Origin: Plotosus lineatus
Lineage: Eukaryota > Chordata > Actinopteri > Siluriformes > Plotosidae
DNA: 64,000 bases
Direction: 5' to 3'
NCBI GenBank assembly: GCA_024760905.1
Contig: JALRMN010000027.1
Span: 232,001 to 296,000, forward strand
Below are positions 22,173 through 33,087 of this stretch, one piece after another. The translations under genes and the position numbers were made by a program. Under the pieces are notes generated by a model, which was given only the letters and a program-made list of their open reading frames with translations, did no database searches and was not told where the DNA came from. Each line of letters opens with the position of its first letter. Position 1 is the first letter of the stretch.

Positions 22173-24132
22173 CACACACACACACTCACACTGATACTTA
22201 CTAACCAAACTCTGCTTTTGTTTCCTGTCCCCCGTAATAATAATATATTCTAATTAAATAAATTATAAAATAAAAGTAAGATTTGTTAAAAGCCTTCAAA
22301 TAAATTACACTTTTTTATTGCAGAAGTTCACTGTCACTTACACTGACAATTGTCGAAAAATATAACCTTTCTTAGAAAATATTTTTTCATAAAATCACCT
22401 GTTCCACAATTATTGGCCCCAACAATTCCAAGGAAATAAACTTAATTGAAGTATTTCTGTCATTTCTTCAGTAGTTTACAAAGTTAATCAGAGTATTTAG
22501 AAACATTTAATTCGTAATTAGTCACTTCCTGTTTCTCTGGGATATAAATATGACGTGATACCGAGGCCATTTCTATTATCCGCTATTTAACAGGGGAAAG
22601 AAAAATGAAAACATCATTCTAGTAAGGCAGATGTGTCATTCCTTGCAACTCAGGCACTGGCTAGAAGAAAATCACCACTTGCCTGCCCCGCCAGTATTTA
22701 TGGTCAGAAGAATCATTAAGTAGTTTAAAACAAACGGAAGCGTGGTAAAGAAGCCTGGACAAGGACGCAAAGTTATTTTGCCAACATGTACAGTGAGGAG
22801 AATGGTAAGAGAAATAAAAAGTTATCCAAAGCTGGGAGGCACGCAGCGAAAAACTTGTTCTCACTTAGTCATAAACACAAACATCTGCAGTTCACTAAGT
22901 GGTACTTGAACTTCAACTGGGACCGGGTGCTTTGGTCAGATGGAACCAGGATAGAACTTTTTGGCAACAAACACTAAGTAGGTCTGGCGGAACATACAAG
23001 ATGAGAATGCAGAAAAGCACCTCATGTCCACTGTGAAGTATGGGGGGATGTTCGATGATACTGTGGCCTGTTTCTCTTCCAGAGACATTGTCCTGGGAAC
23101 CTTGCTGTGTCCTGGGAACCTTGTTAAGGTGCATGGGATCATGAACGCTTTTAAATCAAAATCTGATCCGAGCGTCATGCCAAAAGCTGAAGATGGGTCA
23201 TCACTCGGTTTCTCTGCAAGATAATGACCCTAAACATGTGGCAATATCTACACGGAAAGGGTTCACCAGAGATGGAATCAAGCTCCTTCCATGGCTTTCT
23301 CAGTCCCCAGACCTCTACCCCATTGAAACCTTGTGGAGTGAGTTGAAGAGGAGAGTGTAGAGGACAGGACCAGGTCACTGGATTGTTTAGAGAGATTGTG
23401 CAGGGAGGAAACTGTCCAAGATCCTCTTTCTGTATCCTCCAATCTTGTTAAACAACACAGTAGAAGATTAGGTGCTGTTTTATTGGGTAAAGGTGGTTGG
23501 ACAAAGTGTTCACATCAGGGTCAAATAATTGTGGCACACATGATATAAAGTGAAAAAAATTATTTCTTAATGTGGATTTTTTTTTTCCCACTTGAAATAA
23601 ACTTTGTGGGGCCGGTGGCCTAGTGATTAGGGTGCTGTGCTCATGATTGGGAGGTTGTGTGTTCAAATCCCAGTGAGGCCCTCTGTGCTAAGACCCCACT
23701 GTGATAAGACCCCTGGGCAACGTCTTAACCACAAGTGTGCCTCTGTTCACCCAGCAGTATAAATGGGTATCAGTAAAAATATACTGGGAAAGTAACCTGT
23801 GACGGACTAGTGTCCCATCCAGTAGGAGTTGAACTCCTGGTCGCTTCATGCTACAGAAACTGGGATGAAGCACCGTCCTAATGAGCCAATCGCCACTTTG
23901 GTGTAAAAAGCCCAACACACCGTTTTTTTGTTTTTTGTTGTTTTTTTTTTTTTAATAAACTTTGCCGTTTCCTGTTTTTGCCATTGTAGTGTTATATTAT
24001 TCAGAAAAAAAAAATCCTGAATTTATTTGAAGCTAAAGAATACATCTTATCCAAGATTGCCAATAATTATGGAGGACAGAGTGTGTGTGTGTGTTGTGTG
24101 GGTTGTGTGTGTGTGTGTGTGGGTGTGTGTGT

Positions 24133-24170
<38 letters not shown>

Positions 24171-26647
24171 AATAAACTGAAAAATAAAGGACTTTCAAAT
24201 CACATGAGCCACTATTTTTTAAGCTCAAAATGAGCTCTTTTTTTAAATTTGATGTCTGCTACAGGTGCCAATATAGTCCCAACTATATTGGCACCTGTAG
24301 CAGACATCAAATTTAAAAAAAGAGCTCATAGCTCAGAGCCCATTCTTGCCTCATAGAGGTTTTCAGCTGCTGAAAAGTTCATGTTTGTTTTTGATGTATT
24401 TTTCATTTTAATAATGAGCCAAGTTTTACTCCAATGAATAGGACAAAAAGGCTCTAACCAGGATAGAAAAGAAACCCGAGACACAATTCAGCAAGAAATC
24501 AAGTACAAGAGATTAGGTTAAAAAAACAAACAGACCCCTGACAGGTGAGCAGTGGTGGTCTAGGGCGCTGGATCGCTGATCCACAGGTTGGGGGTTCGAT
24601 TCCCACTCTCCACAAGGTTGTCACTGTCCTCCCCAGTGCAGCTAACTGGGTTATCAAAGGCCGGCCATGACTCTCACTGTCTATGGTGTGAGGCATGTAA
24701 AAGAGCCATTGCTGACTTTCGACAAGAGTAGGCTGCAAAGCCGTTGGCGTGTTTCCGCCCTGCGATGGCCTGGCGAGCTGTCCAGGGTGTACTCTGCCCT
24801 TGCCCGAAGTTGGCTGGGATGGGCGCCAGCCTCCCCACGACCCTAATTAGGATGAAGCAGTTACAGAAAATGAACTGATGAACCCCTGACAGGTCCTAAA
24901 TTGGCAGCTTCATTAAATATTACCAGAAAAACCACAGTCTCAACTTGAACAGTGAATTTCTTGTGTTTTCTTTGTAATGAGAAGCTACCAAATACCAAAA
25001 AAAGTTATTTGAAAAGACATTTCCAGGGAAGGAATGCTAAATTTGCAGCCACCCACCCAGTTGGGATTGAGAGAAAAGAGTGCGATTGTAGTATTACTGG
25101 AGAAATTAGAGGAGCACAAAGATAGATTTAAGAAGTGGATTGCATCTCCAAACTCCACTACTGCTGCTAGTTTTGTTGCAACCCACGAGATAATAAAGCC
25201 TGGGGATGGTGGACAAGTGGTGATCACATGAAGGATTCATTCATTAAAATATCAGAGCACCTATTTTCAGACTTCAAAAACAAAACAGAGATAATCCAGA
25301 AAATAAAAGACATTCTTCTCTCCTTAAACACGGTGAGGGAAAGGGCCATTAAAATGCAGGCAACATCACCAATCAGCAAATCAACAACATTAATTCAGCT
25401 CCAGCATACAGTAGCCCCCGTTTTTCACGATGGTTCGATTCCGGCCCTTCCCACACGATTTATTGACATGGCTTCAAAACCCTATGTATGATATTACATG
25501 CGATAAAATATGCTTCTTAAACACATTATATAGACAGTCTTTCTCATTAATACAATAATAATGCAGTAAAATGTAGTCATGATGAAGTAAAAACTTTTTA
25601 ATTTTATACTGTGATAAAATGTATGAATAAATAAAGTGCTTAGGCTCCTTACCAGAAACTAGAGAAGATTTCAGTGGCATCATCGCTCTTAAATAATCAT
25701 TAAAAACACACTAAAAACTTTACTTCGCAATTCAAGCAATCACGTTGGTAACTTGTCCGTGAAGGAGAAAAAAGAGGTGTACACATCATCTGCACCCAAT
25801 TAGCAGGAGGGAGAAAATCTTTGTACTCAATCGCCTGTGATGAGTCATGTGATGTGATTGACATTGAACATACAGCACTATTGTGCAGGTATACAAACTC
25901 TTATGGGCCGTCGATTCCTTTATTGAATTTCTATAATTTCATCAATGCAACAAAACGTAATGCATTACTATAATAATGGAAGTTAAACTTAAAGCACCAA
26001 ATACCATACAACATAGTAGCCACATGGTATCGTTCTCTCCAGGACACGCTGCAGGGGAAAATAAACATTTAATCATGAATGTTCATTATGTATTTGTAGC
26101 CTACTCAGTCATTTTGATAGTAGAATAATATACACTTTCAGCCTGTGTTACCTTCATAAGCTTATATGAGGATTTTATTTTTTACAGCTCCAGACAGATT
26201 TGTTTTTATTTTTTATTTTTGGTCCAATATGGCTCTTTGCACATTTTGGGTTGCTGACTCCTGATCTTGACTATATTTCATATTCATTTTACATCTAGTA
26301 TATTGGATGGAAGATGTGTAATTTTCTAGATTACCCCAAACTTTACATTAATACTTTAGTTATCTCTGCAATGGCTTGACAAGCTGTCCAGGGTGTATCT
26401 CACCCTTGCCCGGAGTCAGCTGAGATGGGCGCCAGCCATCCCACGACCCTAATTATGATGAAGCGGTTCAGAAAATTAATGAATGGATGACTGTAGTGAT
26501 TAATGTATCTCTTTTTTGTTCCTGCAGGTTCCTGCCTCGGACTTTGTGAATTACGCTGCATTACACTTCTCTAAGAAAAAGACAAAAAGAACCAAGAAGC
26601 ACGATGAAGAGGTGGATCCACATGTTATATATTCTTCAGTAGTGTAA
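20369..26647 (+). CDS. Fish Ig-superfamily inhibitory-type receptor, six exons
   Basis: Joined exons 20369-20411, 21079-21420, 21722-21757, 21867-21989, 22075-22097 and 26528-26647 give 228 codons plus stop with no internal stop. All introns have GT...AG ends. Introns 1-4 are phase 1 and intron 5 is phase 0, as is typical of Ig-domain genes. Order: signal peptide (from [14 protein letters not shown]), one V-type Ig domain, a short hinge, a membrane span, then a basic tail with VNYAAL and VIYSSV. Both of these fit the ITIM pattern V/I/L-x-Y-x-x-L/V. ITIMs recruit SH2 phosphatases, so an inhibitory cell-surface receptor on immune cells is inferred. I recognise the tail (NYAAL...EVDPHVIY) as that of a fish-specific, mostly unnamed receptor family, but ligand and symbol are unknown. 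A partial paralogue lies at 4056-5412. Intron 5 (4.4 kb) holds Tc1, SINE and hAT remnants. An extra unseen exon cannot be excluded. Confidence 0.82.
20905..21055. repeat. (TA)n and (GT)n microsatellites in receptor intron 1
   Basis: A long AT run from 20909 is followed by a GT run from 21020. It ends 20 bases before the V-exon acceptor. A similar AT/GT pair lies in intron 2 at 21455-21541. Confidence 0.95.
21079..21420 (+). CDS. Receptor exon 2: V-type Ig domain
   Basis: 342 bases, one Ig domain. The canonical first cysteine lies in VSIWCKHD, the core tryptophan in IFWFKH, and the second cysteine in [10 protein letters not shown] second cysteine pair (VGCKKF and SEPCYFF) lies in the middle of the domain, as in several fish receptor families. 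Three N-glycosylation sequons are visible (NST, NVS, NST). Acceptor TTGCAG and donor GTAAAT flank it. Confidence 0.88.
21867..21989 (+). CDS. Receptor exon 4: transmembrane segment
   Basis: Encodes about 25 hydrophobic residues ([20 protein letters not shown] and on) followed by a basic stop-transfer stretch KHRKTQR. No charged residue lies within the membrane span, so coupling to a charged adaptor such as DAP12 is not suggested. The exon is duplicated at 4092-4215. Confidence 0.88.
22099..22195. repeat. (CA)n microsatellite at exon 5 donor
   Basis: The run starts right at the donor site of the juxtamembrane exon, so that the intron begins GTACACACAC. Confidence 0.95.
22405..23540 (+). mobile_element. 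Tc1-like DNA transposon relic in intron 5
   Basis: Terminal sequences CCACAATTATTGGCCC (left) and its reverse form ending ATAATTGTGG (right) bracket about 1.1 kb. Translation in broken frames gives Tc1 transposase signatures: [13 protein letters not shown] (catalytic Asp region, ~22930), NDPKHVA (~23225) and [13 protein letters not shown] with the last catalytic acidic residue (~23310). Several stops make it inactive. Its left end also survives in the paralogous copy at ~4530-4577. Confidence 0.85.
23600..23905 (+). mobile_element. tRNA-derived SINE in intron 5
   Basis: The head GGCCTAGTGATTAGGG and B box TGTTCAAATCC (23660-23670) resemble a tRNA promoter. The body runs through GGGATGAAGCACCGTCC. 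Its 3' part is also present in the paralogue at 4590-4660. Confidence 0.75.
24231..24328. repeat. Perfect 47-bp inverted repeat (hairpin)
   Basis: Arm 24231-24277 is the exact reverse complement of 24282-24328, with a 4-base spacer (CCCA). The paralogous sequence at about 5010-5060 has only the left arm. Confidence 0.97.
24543..24880 (+). mobile_element. SINE head joined to dispersed repeat
   Basis: 24543-24755 is the tRNA-headed SINE (GGTTCGATTCC B box at ~24593; GCTGACTTTCGACAAGAG) of the family at 62683-63020, cut before its tail. 24760-24880 is the common dispersed repeat (GTCCAGGGTGTACTCTGCCC). Confidence 0.75.
25030..25400 (+). pseudogene. hAT-type transposase fragment
   Basis: Two adjoining frames (25034-25231 and 25228-25491) contain [26 protein letters not shown] and [10 protein letters not shown]. 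These match the middle of the hAT-family proteins related to GTF2IRD2/ZBED domains, recognised from memory. Neither terminal repeats nor the catalytic C-terminal half are seen. Confidence 0.6.
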
Positions 26648-26857
26648 CCTTTTACAGTGTGCATGACATTATGGTGTCATTATTATTAATTTTTATTCTA
26701 CATAAATATAAATAATTATTATTCATTCATTTATTCATTCATTTTCTGAAAATGGTTAATCCTAATTACGGCTGTGAGGAGGCTGAACTCATCTCAGCCG
26801 CCTCGGGGCAAAGAACACAGATAGCTTGCCAGGCCATAGAGACAGCAAATAAACAAC

Positions 26858-26941
<84 letters not shown>

Positions 26942-26990
26942 CATGCCTTGGGATGATTTGGAATAGCCAATGGGCCTGCTGTGATTTCTA
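26360..26990. repeat. Dispersed repeats and (CA)n around last exon
   Basis: Before the last exon, 26360-26490 is the dispersed repeat with GTCCAGGGTGTATC. After the gene, 26740-26860 is a further repeat piece and 26863-26938 a CA run. Confidence 0.75.
26528..26647 (+). CDS. Receptor exon 6: cytoplasmic tail with two ITIM-like motifs
   Basis: 39 codons and TAA after acceptor CCTGCAG. VNYAAL lies at the start and VIYSSV three residues before the end, separated by a lysine-rich linker ([10 protein letters not shown]). Spacing between the tyrosines is 26 residues. Preceding small exons 3 (21722-21757) and 5 (22075-22097) supply the hinge and juxtamembrane residues. Confidence 0.82.
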   Translation, partial: VPASDFVNYAALHFSKKKTKRTKKHDEEVDPHVIYSSVV

Positions 26991-26999
26991 ATGTGTGTT

Positions 27000-27795
27000 G
27001 GTTCTGATTATGTAACTTTCGAGTCAATAGCACTTGTAGAAGTTAGCCTTTGACTGACAACTGCACCCTGAATCTCTCCATAGAGGTTAATACAAAATGT
27101 TGGTGTTTGAAATTGTTTAAATCATTATTAGAGTAATTTTTAAACCATGACTTTTTAAACACCTTTTAAACACCTTTGAAAGTATACTGAAAAAAAAAAT
27201 TACATCACTGCGTTCAACCAATTCTCGGCTCTCAAACGCCATTAACCTCATTGCGATGAGAAATATAGTTTTCAAACGAGAAATCCAAAAGCAAAACATT
27301 TGCCATTGGCTTTTTCACTCAGAAATGAATGTATAATTGCTGCCAGCTTTATCTCTACTGCAAAGACCAGCTTTGCACAGTTCTGCATTTACACAAAAAT
27401 GAATCATGCGCAGACATTGTTTGTTTGGTTCCACACAGGCAGCATGTCAGAGAATAAATTTGTATATATGTATAAATATGTAATAATAATTTGGTTGGAT
27501 TGATGTATATTTTGCAAAACAAAAATGAGCAGTTTTTAAACCAAAAAAGCTTTTGTTGTATCAATGACATTTATCTGTTTTACTACAAAGTGAAAGAGCC
27601 GAATGAACATCCACGAGCGGCAGTGATTCCACTTTTTTTTTTTTTTTTTTAACTCTCCCCAGGGGTTGTGTTAACTGTTAAATACTTGCAAATATCAGCT
27701 GACCACAGCACAATTAGATTGGTTTTCAAACCACCACATGCAAAAACACCCAAACACACAAACACATGCATACCACATTTACCCTGCCTCCCTGG

Positions 27796-27888
<93 letters not shown>

Positions 27889-28550
27889 TAATGTATAAAT
27901 TAATAAAAAAAATTAGGGTCGGAAATGTAGTTTGAGCAACTGCATCTTTGTACAGTTGTTCATTACGATTCCCGTGCTGCCCATGACACCTGGTGGACGA
28001 CTTTGGAACTCTATAAGTAATCAGTTAATATCAGATAAATTGTCATGTTTGGCAAATTATTTAGGTTTATGTGATACACCTAATGATACATGACTTTCAA
28101 AGTTTGTATGTGATTACGACATTTTGTTCTTTGAATAGACAATTTTGACATGATTTCCACAAAGTTAAGGTGTTATATTTTAGAAATCGTTGAATTGTTC
28201 ATATTTTGATTTCACACCCACACAATCATCTGTCAATGATGTGATTCTTTTTAAGTATATGAAGAAAATTAGAAATCTTTTTATCTTTTTATACATTCAT
28301 CTTTATGAATTATAGGAATGTGAAATATTTTTTTATCCCAGTTTATTTAATGAAACATCAGATGCCACAACATACAAGTTTTGACATTTTTGCATTAACA
28401 AAATGTTAAATGATGCACTTCTTATACCAAAAAATGGCTCGGTGTCTGGGGCAGGGAAGACCCCCAGCTTCTGTGGGGTTTTGCCACACAGACCCCGAAA
28501 ACTGTCCGTAAAATTTTCCTCTGATTTCTTCTCTGCCATTTCACATCCCT
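27000..28550. other. No gene recognised; (TA)n at 27800-27871
   Basis: AT-rich DNA without credible coding frames. A TA run followed by poly-T (to ~27890) marks the only clear structure. Confidence 0.6.
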
Positions 28551-28552
28551 GT

Positions 28553-28571
28553 TCTTCTTCTTCTTCTTCTT

Positions 28572-28631
<60 letters not shown>

Positions 28632-28800
28632 TTGGTGCAGTGGTGGCTTGGTGCTGGATTACCGGTCCCAAGGACGGCTGTTCAAGCCTCACTGTCACTG
28701 AGTTGTCACTGCTGTTCTTACAGTCGTGCTGCCACTACAACATTTGCACTGATAACAGGAAAAAGCCGAAAGGAAATCTCAAATCTCACTATCGAGTCAG
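28553..28800 (+). repeat. (CTT)n/(ATT)n microsatellite and SINE scrap
   Basis: CTT run 28555-28600, ATT run 28601-28631, then a shortened copy of the tRNA-headed SINE (GGTGCAGTGGTGGCTTGG to AAAAAGCCGAAAGGAAAT) lacking its middle. Confidence 0.65.
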
Positions 28801-28947
28801 GTATGACTTCTTCTTTATAACATCAGAAATTGCCATATCAATGTTTAAGTTGAGACTGTTGTTTTGTGAGTACTATTTAAGCTAACAGTTGAGTCCATGT
28901 TAGCTTTCTATTCTTTCACTGGACATCTTGAATTTGTAATATTCTTC

Positions 28948-29625
28948 TTTTCCTTTCGGCTTTTCCCTTCAGGGGTCGCTACAGCGAATCATCTGCCTCC
29001 ATCTCACCCTATCCTTTGCATCTTGATCTGGATTGTTGAGCCTAAGTACTTAAAATCCTCCACCTTTCTTATCTCTGCTCCCTGTAACCTCACCGTTCCT
29101 CTTGGGTCCTTGTCGTTCATGCACATGTATTCTGTCTTACTGAAGATAATCTTCATTCCCCTCCTTTCCAGGGCATACCTCCAGCTCTCTAGATTTCCCT
29201 GCACTTGTTCTCTGGACTCACTACAGATCACAATGTCATCTGCAAACATCATAGTCCATGGGGAATCTTGTCTAACCTCGTCTGTCAGCCTGTCCATCAC
29301 CATAGCAAACAAGAAGGGGCTGAGAGCTGACCCTTGATGCAGTCCCACCTCCACCTTGAACTCTACTGTCACACCGACAGCACACCTCACCACTGTCTTA
29401 CATCTCTCATACATGTCCTGCACCACTCTAACATACTTCTCTGCCACTCCAGACTTCCTCATGCAATACCACAGTTCTTCTCTCGACACCATGTCATATG
29501 CTTCCTCCAGATCCACAAAGGCACAATGCAGCTCCTTCTGACCTTCTCTGTACTTCTCCATTAACATCTTCAAGGCAAACACTGCATCTGTGGTGCTCTT
29601 TCTTGGCATGCAACCAAACTTCTTC
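28948..29625 (-). pseudogene. RTE-type LINE, copy B (RT core joined to tail)
   Basis: A 201-codon minus-strand frame (29609-29004) encodes RT from MPRKSTTDAVFALKML through FVDLEEAYDMVSREELW, LHQGSALSPFLFAMVMDRL and MMFADDIVICS to FKYLGSTIQ. It then jumps directly to the element's 3' tail (29004-28950), so the C-terminal domain is deleted. Its 5' edge at TTTGGTTGCATGCC abuts the AAG-rich tail of copy C. Confidence 0.88.
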
Positions 29626-31500
29626 TTTCTTCTTTTCTTTTAGGCTTTTCCCTTCAGGGGTCGCCACAGCGAATCATCTGCCTCCATCTCACCCTATCCT
29701 TTGCATCTTCTTCTCTTACACCAACGACCTTCATGTCCTCCTTCACCACATCCATAAATCGTCTCTTTGGTCTTCCTCTAGGCCTTCTGCCTGGTAGTTC
29801 CAGCCTCAGCATCCGATTACCAATATACTAACTATCCCTCCCCTGTACATGTCCAAACCATCTCAATCTAGCCTCTCTGGCTTTGTCTCCAAAACGTCTT
29901 ACATATGCTGTACCTCTGATGTGCTCATTTCTAATCCTATCCATCCTCGTTACTCCCAAAGAGAACCTCAACATTTTCATCTCTGCTACCTCCAGCTCTG
30001 CCTCCTGTCTTTTCCCCAGGGCCACTGTTTCTAAACCATACAACATCGTTGGCCTCAACACAGTCTTGTACACTTTTCCTTTCATTCTTGCCGATAATCT
30101 CCTATCACACATCACACCGGACACTTTTCTCCAACCATTCCAACCTGCCTGCACACGCTTCTTAACTTCTTTTCCACACTCACCATTGCTCTCGATTGTT
30201 GAGCCTAAGTACTTAAAATCCTCCACCTTTCTTATCTCTGCTCCCTGTAACCTCACCGTTCCTCTTGGTTCCTTGTCATTCATGCACATGTATTCTGTCT
30301 TACTGAGGCTAATCTTCATTCCCCTCCTTTCCAGGGCATACCTCCAGCTCTCTAGATTTTTCTCCACTTGTTCCCTGCTCTCACTACAGATCACAATTTC
30401 ATCTGCAAACATCATAGTCCATGGGGAATCTTGTCTAACCTCGTCTGTCAGCCTGTCCATCACCATAGCAAACAAGAAAGGGCTGAGAGCTGACCCTTGA
30501 TGCAGTCCCACCTCCACCTTGAACTCTTCTGTCACTTCGACAGCACACCTCACCACTGTCTTACATCTCTCATACATGTCCTGCACCACTCTAACATACT
30601 TCTCTGCCACTCCAGACTTCCTCATGCAATACCACAGTTCTTCTCTCGACACCCTGTCATATGCTTTTTCCAGATCCACAAAGGCACAATGCAGCTCCCT
30701 CTGACCTTCTCTGTACTTCTCCATTAACATCCTCAAGGCAAACACTGCATCTGTGGTGCTCTTTCTTGGCATGAAACCAAACTGTTGTTCACAAATGCTG
30801 ACCTCTGCCCTTAGTCTAGCTTCCACTATTCTTTCCCATATCTTCATCGTATGGCTCATCAACGTTATCCCTGTAGAGTTGCCACAACTCTGCACGTCTC
30901 CCTTGTTCTTAAAAATGGGCACCAGCACACTTCTCCTCCATTCCTCTGGCATCCTCTCACTCTCTAAGACCTTGTTAAATGTTCTTGTCAGAAAATCTAC
31001 TGCTACCTCTCCTAGACACTTCCATACCTCCACCGGTATGTCATCAGGACCAACTGCTTTTCCATTCTTCATCCTCTTCAATGCCCTCCTCACTTCACCC
31101 TTACGAATCTTCGCTACTTCCTCGTCCTCAACAGTCACCTCTTCTACTCTTTTTTTTTCTCACTTTCCTCATTCATCAGCTCTTCAAAGTACTCTTTCCA
31201 TCTTCCCAGCACACTTCTGTCATCAGTCAATGCATTTCCCTCTCTGTCCTTTATCAATCTAACTTGCTGCACGTCCTTTCCATCACTATTTCACTGCTGT
31301 GCCAACCTGTATAAATAATTTTCTCCCTCTTTACTTTCCAACCGAGCAAACAAGTCATCAAACGCGCTCTGTTTGGCCTTTGACACTGCTTCCTTTGCCT
31401 TCCTCGACTCATGTCTTTCCTCTTCTCTCTTTGGCAACGGACACGCCTCCCACCTCTCCTTCGTCGACCAACAGTAGTCCAATTTCCATCAGCACCCTGT
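29626..31500 (-). pseudogene. RTE-type LINE, copy C
   Basis: RT and C-terminal domain in one 436-codon frame (31138-29828): MKNGKAVGPDDIPVEVWK, FKNKGDVQSCGNSTGI, FVDLEKAYDRVSREELW, LHQGSALSPFLF, then MMFADEIVICS. Here the second catalytic aspartate of the FADD box is glutamate. It continues through the thumb and the RMDRIRNEHIRGT region. A stop near 29826 and the 3' tail to 29640 follow. Upstream, 31500-31140 is broken and joins 5'-leader sequence at ~31440-31500, so the endonuclease is almost entirely deleted. Inactive. Confidence 0.88.
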
Positions 31501-31504
31501 TGGT

Positions 31505-31800
31505 TGACAGCACTGAAGTCCCACACTCCACAAGGTTGTCACTGCCCCCCCCCCAGTGCGGCTAACTGGGTTATCAAAGGCGGGCCATGTCTCTCACTGT
31601 CTATGGCGACAGGCATGTAAAAGAAACATTGCTGACTTTCGGAAAGAGTAGGCTGCAAAGTCGTCAGCATGTTTCTGTCCCTTGCTAAAAGGGTTGTGAC
31701 AGGAAGGGCATCCGACAGAAAAACCTCTGCCAAATCAAACGTGCGAATCAGATGATTCACTGTGGCGACTCCCGAGTAAAAGGGAAAAAGCTGAAAGGAA
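31505..31800 (+). mobile_element. SINE of the RTE-tailed family
   Basis: Lacks the tRNA head. It begins at GTCCCACACTCCACAAGG, shows CAGGAAGGGCATCCGACAG (~31700) and GATGATTCACTGTGGCGAC (~31750), and ends with the GGGAAAAAGCTGAAAGG tail. Compare 62683-63020. Confidence 0.8.
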
Positions 31801-31811
31801 GACAGACAGAC

Positions 31812-31814
<3 letters not shown>

Positions 31815-31905
<91 letters not shown>
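31815..31905. repeat. (TA)n microsatellite
   Basis: Perfect TA run adjoining the SINE tail. Confidence 0.95.
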
Positions 31906-31907
<2 letters not shown>

Positions 31908-32029
31908 GAGCTTCAATTCTGGGATGTTGGTGTTATTCCACAATTGAACTGATTGTCCATGCATAACGTTTTACTGGGACTCAGGTTAGAACTTGGTCAT
32001 TTTAAAATATTATCAATCATTCTTTTTCT

Positions 32030-32355
32030 GGACTGCTTAATCCTAATTGGGGTCACAGGAAGTCTGGTGCTCATCTCAGTCAACTCTGGGTGAGAGTGGT
32101 GTACTGTACACCCTGGACAGCTCGCCAGGCCATCGCAGGGCAGAAACACATTTACAGCTGTGCAGCCTACTGTTGTTAAAATTCAGCAATGGTTCATTTA
32201 CATGCATCACACCATAGACAGTGAGACACGTGGCCGGCCTTTGATAACCAAGTCCGCTGCACTGAGGGACAGCAGTAACAACCATTGACAGTGGGGCTTG
32301 AATCCCCAACCTTCGGCTAGGCAATCCAGCACCTTACCACCTGGCCACCACTGCC
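32030..32355 (-). repeat. Dispersed repeat and SINE head, reversed
   Basis: 32030-32150 is the dispersed repeat (CACCCTGGACAGCTCGCC). 32150-32355 is the tRNA-headed SINE in reverse, ending at its head (CACCTGGCCACCACTGCC). Confidence 0.75.
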
Positions 32356-32469
32356 GTATATTACCCTTATTTATTTTTAACCGCGATATAGTCGAAGAAA
32401 TTTTGTGCATACCACTTTCTATTGAGTTTCAGTTCACGACCAGAGCTCCTGAAAGTTTTCTTTAAATTT

Positions 32470-32880
32470 GGCTGCTATAAATCAGAAGTCATTGTTCCAT
32501 TTATAGAATGTCATCATGCTCCAAATGCAGCAAAACACACTTCTGCTGGAATGTAATACTTTCCATCTCAAATCATAAAACCCTTTCTTTGAACCAAAAA
32601 GTTCTATTTTGGTCTCACCCATTAACAAAATATATTTTTTCCAATAGCAGTCTGACTTGCCCAAGTGATCTTTTGCAGACAGGCAGCAATGTCCTTTTGG
32701 AGAGCAGTAGCTTTCTCCTTGCAACTCTGCCATGTACAGAGCGAATGTTCAGTGTTCTCATCAGTTCTCATCACCATGACAGTAGCTAAAATTATTTTAG
32801 ATTGGCGTATGGAATTATTGGTCCTGTGCCAGTGTCCCCCAACCCATGTTTGTTTTAAGTGGCACAATCTACAACTTGTT
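32470..32880 (-). pseudogene. Tc1-like transposase scrap
   Basis: Minus-strand frames contain KETKIELFGSKKGF-like residues (GETKIELFGSKKGF at ~32590) and HLGKSDCYWKK just before, characteristic of the transposase centre. The rest is decayed and no terminal repeats were found. Confidence 0.6.
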
Positions 32881-33087
32881 CATAAATAATGTTAAACAGC
32901 TGTGGCATCGATCAGAAATACACCAATTCACGAATGAAACATTTTGGGACAGTCTGGTTCTCATACTACCAAGGTCCCAATATGTTATCTGCACAAGGAA
33001 TGCATTCTATAAATGTATACAACCATACATGAGAATGTCAGTTTAAGTAACCTTGACTATATCGGGGTTGACAGTGATTCTGATTTG

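Noticed and set aside
29883..30500. 205-codon plus-strand frame over LINE copy C
   Set aside because: It is antisense to the RT frame and recurs over every RTE copy (15020, 33652, 54331), so it reflects LINE codon bias, not a gene.
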